Shown: positions 42,297-51,664 of the stretch, piece after piece | How positions within the stretch are numbered: position 1 is the first letter of the stretch | Layout: the number at the start of each line of letters is the position of its first letter | Source of the DNA: Bacillota bacterium | Lineage (GTDB): Bacteria > Bacillota > Clostridia > Acetivibrionales > JAEXSP01 | Length of the DNA: 64,000 nucleotides | NCBI GenBank assembly: GCA_023453795.1 | Contig: JAEXSP010000030.1 | Location: forward strand, 140,812 to 204,811 | Direction: 5' to 3' | Translations under genes and position numbers: made by a program | The notes under the pieces: model-generated | Told to the model about the DNA's origin: nothing | Database searches by the model: none | Seen by the model: the letters and a program-made list of their open reading frames with translations, nothing else

Positions 42297-43091
42297 TTAA
42301 ATAGTCAGCTTCTTTATAAACGCATCAGGTGTCTTGTAATGACCTTTGCCTCGCATATTGGTAGTGTAGACAGCTTTTTTGGGACAGTTATTGAAGCAGG
42401 ACCAGCACCCATAGCATTTGGTCATGTCAAAGGTTGGGCTAGACTCAAATCCTATCGCATGATAAGGACACACTTCAATGCATTGGCGGCAGTCAACACA
42501 TAAACCTTCATCCGCAAATAGCTGCCCTATATCCTCACGGGCTTTTGTCCGCGGTGCATAAGAAAAGGACATATCCCTTTCATCCAGAACGACTTGAAAC
42601 TCATCTGCATTTATTCCGTTTGCAATGTCTTTAATCGATTGATCAAACTTTTCAATAAACTCATTAAAGCTTTCAAGCTCAGCTCCGTCCGGATCACCCG
42701 GGTTGGTCCATCCATCTGCAATGATAGGGGGGAAATTTAGCGGAGTAATGAGTGAGTGTCCTGCAATGACTTTAAAGCCCTTTGCCTTTGCCCAATCCTT
42801 AAGTATCATCAGTGTCTTTCCACTCTCACCTGCATGGGTATTCAATATAAAAGCAGGAATCTCAGACTTCTGTGTGGGCAGCTTTTCAAAAAAATCTTGA
42901 ACAAGCTTCGGAGGACCCCAATAGTCTGTATAGGTCGCAAAACCTGCGTAATCATATTCACTCAAGTCTGGAATCCGGTCTTTTGAAATATCTAACAGAA
43001 AGGAGTCTCCGTTCGTCAAACGAGATGCGATGTATTTACAAACGTACATGGTGTTACCTGTAGTGGAAAAAAAGAAAATTATTCCTTTCAT
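42297..43091 (-). CDS. EFR1-type flavodoxin/ferredoxin fusion
   Basis: A 264-residue protein: an N-terminal flavodoxin-like domain (IIFFFSTTGNTMYVCKYIA, FMN phosphate loop; about 1-165) and a C-terminal pair of 4Fe-4S motifs, CVDCRQCIEVCP and CYGCWSCFNNCP (about 195-240). This is the EFR1 family layout, usually moving electrons for unknown acceptors. It is divergent from an HxlR gene with operator-like repeats between them, so redox or aldehyde/quinone stress control is plausible. Confidence 0.9.
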   Translation of the reverse strand: MKGIIFFFSTTGNTMYVCKYIASRLTNGDSFLLDISKDRIPDLSEYDYAGFATYTDYWGPPKLVQDFFEKLPTQKSEIPAFILNTHAGESGKTLMILKDWAKAKGFKVIAGHSLITPLNFPPIIADGWTNPGDPDGAELESFNEFIEKFDQSIKDIANGINADEFQVVLDERDMSFSYAPRTKAREDIGQLFADEGLCVDCRQCIEVCPYHAIGFESSPTFDMTKCYGCWSCFNNCPKKAVYTTNMRGKGHYKTPDAFIKKLTI

Positions 43092-43144
43092 AATTAGCCT
43101 CCATTTGTTACGTATATGGTATAATAATACTCAATGCTGTATGT

Positions 43145-43160
43145 GTAAGCAAGTACTTAC
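43145..43160. promoter_or_regulatory. inverted repeat between EFR1 and HxlR genes
   Basis: GTAAG-CAAGTA-CTTAC, a palindromic segment containing AAGTACTT in the 118-base divergent gap; a related GTAT-rich repeat follows. It is a probable HxlR binding site. Confidence 0.5.
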
Positions 43161-43209
43161 ATTTAAGTATAATAGTACCCATTTGTATACTATAAGAAGG
43201 AGTAAGTGA

Positions 43210-43572
43210 ATGAGTAAATATTGTATTACAGATAAAAGCTGTCCTGTTGAAGATACTCTGTCTGTAATAGGCGGAAAATGGAAGGTGCTGATTTTATGGC
43301 ATCTTTACGATGAAGGTATAATGAGGTTTGGAGAACTGAGGAAAGTACTTGCCAGGATCACGCAAAAAATGCTTATTCAACAGTTGAGAGAGCTTGAGGA
43401 AGATGGACTCGTTAGAAGGAATATCTATCGTCAGGTTCCTCCTAGGGTGGAGTATTCACTTACGGAAATGGGAAAAAGCATTAAAGGGATACTTGATTCA
43501 ATGTGTGATTGGGGCACAGGTTATAGGGAATACAAAAAGCAATTGGAAATGAATATGAAAAATCCCTTATAG
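43210..43572 (+). CDS. HxlR family transcriptional regulator
   Basis: A 120-residue winged helix protein with the HxlR signature: an early Cys (CPVEDTLSVIGGKWKVLILWHL), RFGELRKVLARITQKMLIQQLRELEEDGLV and VPPRVEYSLTEMGKSI. Members with this conserved Cys often sense electrophiles or oxidants. It is divergent from the EFR1 gene it probably controls. RBS AGAAGGAG. Confidence 0.93.
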   Translation: MSKYCITDKSCPVEDTLSVIGGKWKVLILWHLYDEGIMRFGELRKVLARITQKMLIQQLRELEEDGLVRRNIYRQVPPRVEYSLTEMGKSIKGILDSMCDWGTGYREYKKQLEMNMKNPL

Positions 43573-43648
43573 ACCAGATAAATTCTGTTTTACAAGGGAT
43601 TAATATTTAGTATGCAGTTTTAATACATTCTCGTCTCACGGGATAGCT

Positions 43649-44125
43649 TTATTCATACTCCTTCACCAGCAGGGCCCGGATATAGCCCCTGTCCTTGGTG
43701 GTGGAATCAATGTAAAAGCCTCTTCCGTAATAAAAGCGTATAAGATCCAGATACCTTGAAGCGGTGTGAAGGCTGACTTTTTTCACTCCCTTTGACTTCA
43801 GCAGCTTATCGGCAAGATTCATGAGGGATTTTCCGATACCGATGTTGTGGTATTCCAGGCGCACCCCGAACCTGCTTATATATGCTGTATTATCCTCTAA
43901 AATATGGATTCTTATTGTTCCGACAGGTACATCATCGATGAAAGCTATGAAGACATCTTTGCTATTTATGTCGTTTACAATAGTCTCTATGGATTCCTCA
44001 AGTGCTTCCATCGTTCCCGAGAGGCCCGTATCCGTCATATACTTCTTGAATGCTTCATGCATGATGCCCTGAATAGCTTTTGCATCTTCAGCCTGTGCTT
44101 TTCTGATAACAAAGGAATAATTCAA
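43649..44125 (-). CDS. GNAT family N-acetyltransferase
   Basis: A 158-residue acetyltransferase with the GNAT fold: VRKAQAEDAKAIQGIMHEAF at the N-terminus, then motif A LEYHNIGIGKSLMNLADKL (acetyl-CoA loop, RxxGxG variant NIGIGK) and the motif B segment LDLIRFYYGRGF. Substrate unknown. It follows argF after a 103-base gap and a GC-rich hairpin, so it is probably a separate unit. Confidence 0.9.
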   Translation of the reverse strand: MNYSFVIRKAQAEDAKAIQGIMHEAFKKYMTDTGLSGTMEALEESIETIVNDINSKDVFIAFIDDVPVGTIRIHILEDNTAYISRFGVRLEYHNIGIGKSLMNLADKLLKSKGVKKVSLHTASRYLDLIRFYYGRGFYIDSTTKDRGYIRALLVKEYE

Positions 44126-44145
44126 TTAAATCACCACCCATAATA

Positions 44146-44172
44146 ACCCCTCCGCCGTTGGAGGGGTGTTTT
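44146..44172. terminator. GC-rich hairpin between argF and GNAT gene
   Basis: ACCCCTCC, a six-base loop, GGAGGGGT. The T-run (GTTTT) is on the plus-strand side, so as an argF terminator it is imperfect. Confidence 0.45.
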
Positions 44173-44228
44173 AGTACAAATAGTCCGCTTAGAACGGTTG
44201 TATTGGTATCTCTAATTTATCAATAAGT

Positions 44229-45146
44229 CTACGCCATAAGAATTGCCATAATCGCCTTTTGTACATGCATTCTATTTTCCGCCTCGTCAAATACGACTGA
44301 TTGAGGCCCGTCAATGATTTCGGAGGTTACCTCATAGTCCCTGTAAGCAGGCAGGCAATGGAGGAATATTGCATCCTCTTTAGCTTTAGAGAACAGTTTG
44401 CCGTTAACCTGATAAGGTGCAAAGAGCTTGGTCCTGAATTCCTTTTCCGATTCCTGGCCCATGCTTACCCAGGTGTCTGTATATACAACGTCAGCATCCT
44501 TTATTGCTTCTTCGGGATCTTCTGTCAAAGTTATTTTCGATCCTGATGTTCTTGCATCCTGCTGTGCTTCATAGGTTATCTGTTTATCGCATTCAAAGCC
44601 CTTCGGAGTTGCCACAGAAATGTCCATTCCCACTTTTGCGCAGCCATGGAGCAGAGAATTGGCCACATTGTTTCCGTCTCCAAGGTAAGCCATTTTTAAG
44701 CCCTTCAGAGTTCCCTTATGTTCATAGACGGTGAACAGGTCGGCAAGAATCTGGCATGGATGCATCAGATCGGTCAGACCGTTAATAACAGGTACATTTC
44801 CGTATTTAGCCAATTCTTCGACATCACTGTGCTTAAAGGTTCTTATCATTATTCCGTCTATAAACCTTGATAATACCTGTGCGGTATCATATATTGTCTC
44901 GCCCCTGCCCAGCTGTATGTCGTTTGAGCTGAGGAACAAAGGATATCCGCCCAGCTGATACATTCCTACTTCAAAGGAAACTCTGGTTCTGGTCGAGGAT
45001 TTTGTAAATATCATGCCCAAGGTCTTGCCCTTAAGCAAATGGTGTTGAACCCCTTCTTTAGTTTGCCTTTTCAGCTTTTCTGACAGATTGAGTATTTTCT
45101 CAATTTCTTCTAAAGATAAATCGTATATGCTTATCAGATGTTTCAT
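44229..45146 (-). CDS. argF: ornithine carbamoyltransferase
   Basis: A 305-residue enzyme that makes citrulline from ornithine and carbamoyl phosphate. The carbamoyl-phosphate site SSTRTRVSFE, the segment HPCQILADL and the ornithine-site loop HCLPAYR are intact, and the length is standard. It is the last gene of carA-carB-argF, 14 bases after carB, so carbamoyl phosphate is made and used by products of the same operon, mainly for arginine. Confidence 0.97.
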   Translation of the reverse strand: MKHLISIYDLSLEEIEKILNLSEKLKRQTKEGVQHHLLKGKTLGMIFTKSSTRTRVSFEVGMYQLGGYPLFLSSNDIQLGRGETIYDTAQVLSRFIDGIMIRTFKHSDVEELAKYGNVPVINGLTDLMHPCQILADLFTVYEHKGTLKGLKMAYLGDGNNVANSLLHGCAKVGMDISVATPKGFECDKQITYEAQQDARTSGSKITLTEDPEEAIKDADVVYTDTWVSMGQESEKEFRTKLFAPYQVNGKLFSKAKEDAIFLHCLPAYRDYEVTSEIIDGPQSVVFDEAENRMHVQKAIMAILMA

Positions 45147-45160
45147 GGAAAACCTCCTTC

Positions 45161-48100
45161 TTATTTCAAAGATGTATTGATTGAGTATTGGTCAAGTGAG
45201 TATATTTCAGTTTCCTTTTGGTTGATAATATGCTCAAGTACCTCAAGGACCGCATTTGTGGTATCAAGTGATGTTATGCAGGGGATATTGTATTCCATTG
45301 CAGTTCTTCTTATATGGAATCCCATCCTTGAAGGTATTTTACCTTTTGTTGGAGTATTGATGACCAATTTGAGCCTATCTCCCTTGATGAACTCAATGAC
45401 ATCATCGCTTGCAATGTAGTCGACTTCAATGCCGACGCCCGAAAGATATGAATAGGTATCCTCGGTAGCGACAAGTTTAAAATTCAACAAGGCAAGCTTG
45501 TTTGCCACCTCGATGCATTCCTCCTTGTTCCTGTCGGCAACGGAAATAAGTACGGTTCCGCCCATGGGAATCTTTATTCCTGAAGCGATCATTGCCTTAT
45601 AAAGAGCGGATTTATAATCCTTGGCAACCCCCATTACTTCACCGGTAGACTTCATTTCAGGCCCCAGGAAGGTATCAACTGTTGTGAGCTTTGCAAAGGA
45701 AAACACCGGAGCCTTCACTGCAATGTATTCGGATTCCTTTGCCAGACCTGTCATATACCCAAGCTCACTAAGGCTTTGGCCCATTATAAGCCTTGTTGCT
45801 ACATTGACCATCGGGATTCCTGTTATTTTGCTCAACACAGGAACGGTACGGCTTGCACGGGGGTTAACTTCTATTACATATACTGTGTCATTCTGGTCAA
45901 GCACGAACTGAATATTGAAAAGACCTATAACCTTCAAAGCTTTTGCAAGCTTCTGGGTATAGTCAACGATTGTTTGCTTGGTTTCCGGAGACAAGGTTCT
46001 CGGCGGATACATTGCAATGCTGTCGCCTGAATGTACCCCTGCCCTTTCAACATGCTCCATGATGCCTGGAATCAGGACGTCTTTTCCGTCACAAATCCCG
46101 TCAACCTCCACTTCCTTGCCGTAAATATATTTGTCAATGAGTATCGGCCGTTTAGTCGATAGATCGACAGCCATAGTCATATATTCCTCGAGGGATGCAT
46201 CGTTATAAACGACCTCCATGGCTCTCCCGCCCAATACATAGGAGGGACGGACAAGAACAGGATAACCGATACGGTTTGCAATTACCTTTGCCTGCTCAAC
46301 AGAGAATGCTGTGCTTCCGGGAGGTATCGGTATGTCCAGCTCTTCCAGAAGCTTAAGAAATTTGTCCCTGTCTTCCGCGATGTCAATGTTCACAACTGAG
46401 GTTCCCAGTATCTTTATACCCTCGTTATACAGCGGGCCTGCAAGATTAATTGCTGTTTGCCCTCCAAACTGTACAATTACCCCAACCGGTTTTTCCTTTT
46501 TGATTACATCCAGCACGCACTCCTTGGTAAGAGGCTCGAAATAAAGCTTATCGGAGGTATCGAAATCTGTACTTACAGTTTCGGGGTTGTTATTGATAAT
46601 AATTGATTCAATTCCCAAATCCTTAAGCGTTCTTACCGAATGTACGCTGCAATAGTCAAACTCTATACCTTGGCCGATTCTGATAGGGCCTGAGCCGATA
46701 ACCAGCACCTTCTTATTATCCGAAACAATGACATCGTCCTTTTCTTCATAGGTTGAGTAATAATAAGGGGTAACCGCTTCAAATTCGCCTGCACAGGTAT
46801 CAACTATTTTATAAACGGGACTTACTGGGTATTTATCCCTGAGCTCCAATATCTTTTCCAGCGGGACATTTGCCAGGTTGGCGATGTATGAGTCGCCGAA
46901 ACCGGCTTTCTTTGCTCTGGAATATAAATCATAATCAAGCCAGGCTATACCTGAATTTTTAACCTCTTCCGCGAGCTTTACTATTTTTTTCAGCTTTCTG
47001 ATAAAGAAATCGTCAATCTTGGTTATTTTCACTATTTCTCCGGCAGTCACGCCTTTCTGCATAGCCTTGCAGATAGCGAAAATCCTTTGGTCGTGTGCCT
47101 GTTCAATGCAGGAAAGGAGTTCTTCCCTGGTCATGTTGTCAAACAGGCTGAGACCGAGCTGATAATTGAATTTGATATCTAGTGAATCTATTGCCTTTAA
47201 AAGCGATTCTTCGAAGGTTCTTCCGATCGCCATTACCTCGCCGGTTGCCTTCATTTGCGTTCCAAGGCTTCTGTCGGCAGTAGTGAATTTATCAAATGGC
47301 CACCTTGGAACTTTTGTAACGACATAATCAAGAGACGGCTCAAAGCATGCAAAAGTATTTTGAGTAACGGAATTCTTTATTTCGTCCAGATTCAGCCCGA
47401 TTGCGATTTTAGCTGCAACACGCGCTATAGGATAGCCGGTTGCTTTGGAGGCAAGCGCCGAAGAACGGCTTACACGAGGGTTAACCTCTATAACCACGTA
47501 TTCATAGCTTAATGGGTTTAGTGCAAACTGAATGTTGCAGCCGCCCTTGATTTTCAAAGCCCTGATGATCTTTATGGAAGCAGTGCGAAGCATCTGATAC
47601 TCCACATCGCTTAAGGTTTGGCTGGGTGCTACGACAATACTGTCTCCTGTGTGAACTCCAACAGGGTCGAAGTTTTCCATATTACAGATGATAATACAGT
47701 TGTCGGCGCCGTCTCTCATAACCTCATATTCTATTTCTTTCCACCCTGCAACGCTCTGTTCAAGCAATACCTGGTTAATCATGCTGAGTTTTAAGCCCTT
47801 GCCGCAGATGTATCTGAATTCATCCATATCCTTGGCTATACCTCCGCCAGTACCTCCAAGGGTATATGCAGGACGGATTATAATGGGGAAGCCGACTTCT
47901 TCGGCAAATTGAACTGCGGCATTTAAGTCGGTTACTATCTTGCTGTGAGGAACCTTTTCATTTATTTCCTGCATAGTGTTTTTGAAAAGTTCCCTGTCTT
48001 CGGCTTTTTTAATCGATTCCAGAGAGGTGCCTAAAAGCTCAATGCCCATTTCGGACAAGATTCCGTCCGATGCCAGCTCAACTGCCATATTCAAACCTGT

Positions 48101-48379
48101 CTGCCCTCCAAGGGAAGCGAGTATGCCGTCAGGTTTTTCTTTTTTAATAATTTTTTTAACAAAATCCAAGGTGATGGGTTCAATGTATACTTTATCTGCA
48201 ATTTCCGCATCCGTCATAATAGTTGCAGGATTACTGTTTACAAGAACAACCTCGATGCCTTCTTCCATAAGGGATTTACAGGCTTGTGTACCGGAATAGT
48301 CGAATTCGGCAGCCTGACCTATGATGATCGGACCGGATCCAATAACCAGAACCTTTTTAATGCTGTCTATTTTAGGCAT
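45161..48379 (-). CDS. carB: carbamoyl-phosphate synthase large subunit
   Basis: A 1072-residue synthetase with two homologous ATP-grasp halves (VLVIGSGPIIIGQAAEFDYSG near the start, VLVIGSGPIRIGQGIEFDYC near 550) and a C-terminal MGS-like regulatory domain (about 930-1060: VLISVADRNK...). ATG 48379 is used because GGAGG lies just upstream. It uses ammonia from CarA, bicarbonate and two ATP. Placement with arg genes suggests the arginine-linked isoenzyme; a separate pyrimidine-linked copy may exist elsewhere. Confidence 0.97.
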   Translation of the reverse strand: MPKIDSIKKVLVIGSGPIIIGQAAEFDYSGTQACKSLMEEGIEVVLVNSNPATIMTDAEIADKVYIEPITLDFVKKIIKKEKPDGILASLGGQTGLNMAVELASDGILSEMGIELLGTSLESIKKAEDRELFKNTMQEINEKVPHSKIVTDLNAAVQFAEEVGFPIIIRPAYTLGGTGGGIAKDMDEFRYICGKGLKLSMINQVLLEQSVAGWKEIEYEVMRDGADNCIIICNMENFDPVGVHTGDSIVVAPSQTLSDVEYQMLRTASIKIIRALKIKGGCNIQFALNPLSYEYVVIEVNPRVSRSSALASKATGYPIARVAAKIAIGLNLDEIKNSVTQNTFACFEPSLDYVVTKVPRWPFDKFTTADRSLGTQMKATGEVMAIGRTFEESLLKAIDSLDIKFNYQLGLSLFDNMTREELLSCIEQAHDQRIFAICKAMQKGVTAGEIVKITKIDDFFIRKLKKIVKLAEEVKNSGIAWLDYDLYSRAKKAGFGDSYIANLANVPLEKILELRDKYPVSPVYKIVDTCAGEFEAVTPYYYSTYEEKDDVIVSDNKKVLVIGSGPIRIGQGIEFDYCSVHSVRTLKDLGIESIIINNNPETVSTDFDTSDKLYFEPLTKECVLDVIKKEKPVGVIVQFGGQTAINLAGPLYNEGIKILGTSVVNIDIAEDRDKFLKLLEELDIPIPPGSTAFSVEQAKVIANRIGYPVLVRPSYVLGGRAMEVVYNDASLEEYMTMAVDLSTKRPILIDKYIYGKEVEVDGICDGKDVLIPGIMEHVERAGVHSGDSIAMYPPRTLSPETKQTIVDYTQKLAKALKVIGLFNIQFVLDQNDTVYVIEVNPRASRTVPVLSKITGIPMVNVATRLIMGQSLSELGYMTGLAKESEYIAVKAPVFSFAKLTTVDTFLGPEMKSTGEVMGVAKDYKSALYKAMIASGIKIPMGGTVLISVADRNKEECIEVANKLALLNFKLVATEDTYSYLSGVGIEVDYIASDDVIEFIKGDRLKLVINTPTKGKIPSRMGFHIRRTAMEYNIPCITSLDTTNAVLEVLEHIINQKETEIYSLDQYSINTSLK

Positions 48380-48422
48380 AATGACCTCCAATTTAAATCA
48401 TGTGATAGGTAATATGATTTTT

Positions 48423-49481
48423 TTATTTCATCAATGAAACGAAGTCATCGAAGATATACGCTGAGTCCTGTGGGCCCGGTGCGGCTTCAGGATGGTACTG
48501 CACACTGAGTATCGGCATGCTTTTATGTCTGAAGCCTTCTACTGTTCCGTCGTTGACATTCATATGAGTGATTTCAACATCCTCGCTGAAATCCTTTGTC
48601 AGAGCATAATTGTGGTTTTGTGAGGTGATATAGCACCTTCCTGTAATAAAATCCTTTACGGGATGATTTCCGCCGTGGTGTCCGAACTTAAGCTTGTAGG
48701 TAGAACCTCCCAAAGCCAGACCAAGCAGCTGGTGACCAAGACAAATGCCGAGTATGGGCTTTTGGCCTAGAAGCTTCTGAATTACGGACTTTACAGCAGG
48801 AAGATCAACCGGATCGCCGGGTCCGTTGGAAAGCAATATCCCATCCGGGTTGAAGCTCATAATTTCATCATATGATGAAAAAGCCGGTAGAATGAATATA
48901 TCGCAGTTTCTGTTTTCTAAAGAGCGGACAATGTTATATTTGACGCCAAAATCCAGTAAAACAACCTTTTTCCCTGTACCGGGCTTGTGAATCGGAGTTT
49001 TTGTTGTTACCTCCATAACAAGGTTTCTCTTTTCATCCCTTTTATTGTTAAGTCTTTCAATAAGGATATCAACATTGCCGCATTCAGTGGATATTATTCC
49101 GAACATGCTTCCGAATTTTCTTATATGTTGAGTCAATGCCCTTGTATCTATCCCTTTTATTCCTATTATATTGTTTTTCTGGAAGTATTCTTCGGGATTC
49201 ATCAAATAGCGCCAATTGCTTGGATAATCACACAGCTCCTTTACGATAAAACCTTGAACGTGAGATTTGTAGGATTCATTGTCCTGAGTATTGAAGCCAT
49301 AGTTTCCTATAAGGGGGTATGTCATAGCAACAATCTGCCCGTTATAGGAAGGGTCGGTAGATATCTCCTGGTAGCCTGTCATACATGTATTAAAAACGAT
49401 TTCTCCTGTGGTTTCACCCTTTGAACCGAAGGCTTCTCCGGCAAAATACGTTCCGTCTTCCAACACCAATACCGATTTCAT
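48423..49481 (-). CDS. carA: carbamoyl-phosphate synthase small (glutaminase) subunit
   Basis: A 352-residue subunit with the CarA N-terminal domain (LVLEDGTYFAGEAFGSKGE) and a class I amidotransferase domain: nucleophile Cys in ILGICLGHQLLG and His/Glu in VQYHPEAAPGP. ATG 49481 follows AAGGAG; the frame upstream lacks a ribosome site. It supplies ammonia to CarB. The 225-base gap upstream holds two nested palindromes, so it may have leader control. Confidence 0.97.
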   Translation of the reverse strand: MKSVLVLEDGTYFAGEAFGSKGETTGEIVFNTCMTGYQEISTDPSYNGQIVAMTYPLIGNYGFNTQDNESYKSHVQGFIVKELCDYPSNWRYLMNPEEYFQKNNIIGIKGIDTRALTQHIRKFGSMFGIISTECGNVDILIERLNNKRDEKRNLVMEVTTKTPIHKPGTGKKVVLLDFGVKYNIVRSLENRNCDIFILPAFSSYDEIMSFNPDGILLSNGPGDPVDLPAVKSVIQKLLGQKPILGICLGHQLLGLALGGSTYKLKFGHHGGNHPVKDFITGRCYITSQNHNYALTKDFSEDVEITHMNVNDGTVEGFRHKSMPILSVQYHPEAAPGPQDSAYIFDDFVSLMK

Positions 49482-49534
49482 AATTAATCTCCTTGTCAAA
49501 AATAAATGGTGTGTTTACATCAATTGTGAAATAT

Positions 49535-49615
49535 ATAAGTTGAATTAAGTTACATATACATCATGTCTCAAAGGCCAGACATGATGATTTAAATAATGAG
49601 CTTAATTCAACTTAT
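49535..49615. repeat. nested palindrome 1, argD-carA gap
   Basis: Outer perfect arms of 15 bases (ATAAGTTGAATTAAG at 49535-49549; its complement at 49601-49615) enclose inner perfect 10-base arms (CATCATGTCT at 49559-49568; AGACATGATG at 49577-49586) with an 8-base loop containing GGCC. Transcribed into the carA leader, it could fold into a two-tier stem. Confidence 0.85.
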
Positions 49616-49625
49616 TACATCTGTA

Positions 49626-49710
49626 ATAAAATAAATTAAATACATATTTGAATTATTTGCATTCGGTTTCTGGAATGCAAATCCTGTATAAGATATTTAA
49701 TTTATTTTAT
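49626..49710. repeat. nested palindrome 2, overlapping the argD stop
   Basis: Outer perfect 17-base AT-only arms (49626-49642 and 49694-49710, the latter including the argD stop codon) enclose inner perfect 10-base arms (ATTTGCATTC at 49655-49664; GAATGCAAAT at 49673-49682) with an 8-base loop. The design repeats that of palindrome 1. The inner arms contain TGCATTC/GAATGCA, which also resembles an ARG-box half site. Confidence 0.8.
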
Positions 49711-50894
49711 ATAGCTGCATCAAGTACCGATATAAAGCCGTCGACATCCTCGCAAGTCAATATCAGGGGTGGAAGTATCCTTAGAATTCTGCTTCCGACA
49801 TTGCCGATAAGATAGCCTTTTTCAAAACAGATATCTTTGATTTCCTTAGCTTTGTCGTTAGAAAACTCAACGCCTATCATAAGGCCCTTACCTCTGACAT
49901 CGGCTATACAGCTGTGTTTGCTCTTTAATCCGTTTAATTGCTCGATAAAGTAATTTCCTGTTTTTTCTGCGTTTTCAATCAGGTGGTCATTGAAAATGGT
50001 ATTCATTACAGCTAAGCCTGCTGTACATGCAAATGGATTCCCGCCGAAGGTTGAACCGTGATCTCCCGGCTCAAAAGCCTGAGCGACAAATTCCTTCGCG
50101 CATACGGCTCCTATCGGTATTCCTCCGCCGAGAGCTTTGGCAAGTGTAAATATGTCGGGTTCAACATCAAAATGTTGATATCCGAAAAGCTTTCCTGTCC
50201 TGCCCAAACCGCACTGTACTTCGTCAAATATCAGAAGAATGCCGTGCTCGTCGCAAAGGCTTCTTACACCCTTCATATATTCCTTGTCGGCAGGTTTTAC
50301 ACCGCTTTCACCCTGTATCGGCTCAATCATTATTGCGCAGGTTGACGGATTAATCGCCTTTTTCAGCGCTTCAAGATCATTCATAGGAACCTTTACAAAG
50401 CTTGGAGTCAATGGATAGTAAGGTTTTTGATATTTCTCCTGACCCGTTGCGGCTACAGTTGCAAGAGTGCGTCCGTGGAAAGAATTTTCTAAAGAAATTA
50501 TTTCATATTTATCTTTTATATTCTTTTTATGAAAATATATACGGGCAAGTTTAATGGCACCTTCGTTTGCTTCAGCTCCGCTGTTTGCAAAGAATACCTT
50601 ATCCGCACACGAGTTTTCAACAAGAAGCTTTGCCAGTTTTGACTGCGATTCTATGTAATAAAGGTTTGAGGTGTGAATGAGCTTATCAGCTTGCTCCTTG
50701 ATGGCATTTACAAGGCTTGGGTGTGAGTGCCCGAGGACGCTTACAGCTATGCCTGCGAAGAAATCATAATACTTCCTGCCTTCAGTGTCCCAGAGGTTTA
50801 TGCCCCTGCCATTTTCAAAACATACGGGAGTCCTGCTGCCAAAGGTATTCATATAGTATTTTTTATCCATATCAACAATTTCGCTTAACTTCAT
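49707..50894 (-). CDS. argD: acetylornithine aminotransferase
   Basis: A 395-residue PLP enzyme of arginine biosynthesis, making N-acetylornithine. It has SGAEANEGAIKLAR (phosphate-binding), FHGRTLATVAATGQEKYQ, IFDEVQCGLGRTGKLF with the PLP Asp-equivalent, and LAKALGGG with the Schiff-base Lys, then HGSTFGGNPFAC. Full length. RBS GGAGG is followed by ATACCATA and ATG. ARG-box-like operators lie 38-61 bases upstream, so it probably starts its own ArgR-controlled transcript that continues into carA-carB-argF. Confidence 0.96.
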   Translation of the reverse strand: MKLSEIVDMDKKYYMNTFGSRTPVCFENGRGINLWDTEGRKYYDFFAGIAVSVLGHSHPSLVNAIKEQADKLIHTSNLYYIESQSKLAKLLVENSCADKVFFANSGAEANEGAIKLARIYFHKKNIKDKYEIISLENSFHGRTLATVAATGQEKYQKPYYPLTPSFVKVPMNDLEALKKAINPSTCAIMIEPIQGESGVKPADKEYMKGVRSLCDEHGILLIFDEVQCGLGRTGKLFGYQHFDVEPDIFTLAKALGGGIPIGAVCAKEFVAQAFEPGDHGSTFGGNPFACTAGLAVMNTIFNDHLIENAEKTGNYFIEQLNGLKSKHSCIADVRGKGLMIGVEFSNDKAKEIKDICFEKGYLIGNVGSRILRILPPLILTCEDVDGFISVLDAAI

Positions 50895-50931
50895 TATGGT
50901 ATCCTCCGATATTTTATGCTATTCATAATTA

Positions 50932-50955
50932 TACATTTAAATGCATAAAAATGCA
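50932..50955 (-). promoter_or_regulatory. tandem ARG-box-like operators upstream of argD
   Basis: TGCATAAAAATGCA at 50942-50955 is an inverted repeat (TGCAT-nnnn-ATGCA). It overlaps a second, TACATTTAAATGCA at 50932-50945. The same arrangement precedes argC. They fit ArgR/AhrC ARG boxes (AT-rich, T-x-C/A-A-T imperfect palindromes). Confidence 0.7.
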
Positions 50956-51004
50956 ATATAAAAGATTAGGACAGTTACATCCTAATCTTCTGCAAAAATC
51001 AGAT

Positions 51005-51664
51005 TTAAAGCTTTGGTTTAACCTCGTTGAAAAAATGAGTGCGTATTTCGTTTAGTTTGTCATCAAGACAGGTAAGATAATTTGAAAGAAGTATGCTGCT
51101 CTCTTCCGTCATTTCGGTGAACTGCATGCTATAGCATATATGGTCGTTCTTTGCAGATTTACGTATAGTTTTACCCTTGGCTGCAACTATTTTGTCACAG
51201 GGAAGGAAAACCTGGACTTCGGATTCTTCACCGTAGTCAAAATCATGTTTGCTGACAAAGGCCATACCGCCAAGAGAAATGTTGATTGCAATGCAGAAGT
51301 GCTTGATATCATCCCATATCGGACGGATCTCTGACGGGAGATAAATGTCGTATCTGGGAAATTCGCGGGTGTTTATCATTTCCTCGCCCTTGCTGATTTT
51401 CAAGGTTATATGACCCGGACCGCTGATTTTTATATCCGTTACAGTACCTTCGAAAAGGTATTCGAAATATTCATTTGCGTACTTGGTAAAAATTGTTGTG
51501 CCTATCAAAACAGTGCTTTCGAGATATTCCTGTACCAGAGCGAGGCACAGCTGATTATCCTCACATTTATAAACAATATTCTGATACCAGATGTTGCCGG
51601 AACCAACCTTTGTATTTACAATCATGCCTTCATTTAATACAGAAGAAATGTTGACAGACTTCAA
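51005..51664 (-). CDS. PilZ-domain c-di-GMP receptor (YcgR-like)
   Basis: A 219-residue protein with an N-terminal YcgR-like beta domain (about 5-95: GMIVNTKVGSGNIWY) and a PilZ domain (about 98-205). The c-di-GMP motifs are present: R-E-F-P-R-Y (RxxxR) at about 100-104 and NISLGG (D/NxSxxG). It would connect c-di-GMP to motility or surface behaviour. It sits oddly inside the arginine cluster between argB and argD on the same strand, with gaps of 110 and 183 bases, so it may be a separate unit. Confidence 0.88.
   Translation of the reverse strand: MKSVNISSVLNEGMIVNTKVGSGNIWYQNIVYKCEDNQLCLALVQEYLESTVLIGTTIFTKYANEYFEYLFEGTVTDIKISGPGHITLKISKGEEMINTREFPRYDIYLPSEIRPIWDDIKHFCIAINISLGGMAFVSKHDFDYGEESEVQVFLPCDKIVAAKGKTIRKSAKNDHICYSMQFTEMTEESSILLSNYLTCLDDKLNEIRTHFFNEVKPKL

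Noticed and set aside
42243..42503. Plus-strand ORF opposite the EFR1 gene 3' end
   Set aside because: It lies antisense to the ferredoxin cysteines and shows no recognisable protein pattern.
43649..50894. Mobile element or prophage in the window
   Set aside because: No transposase, integrase, phage structural gene or terminal inverted repeats were found anywhere; the tRNA genes at the right edge show no adjacent integrase inside the window.
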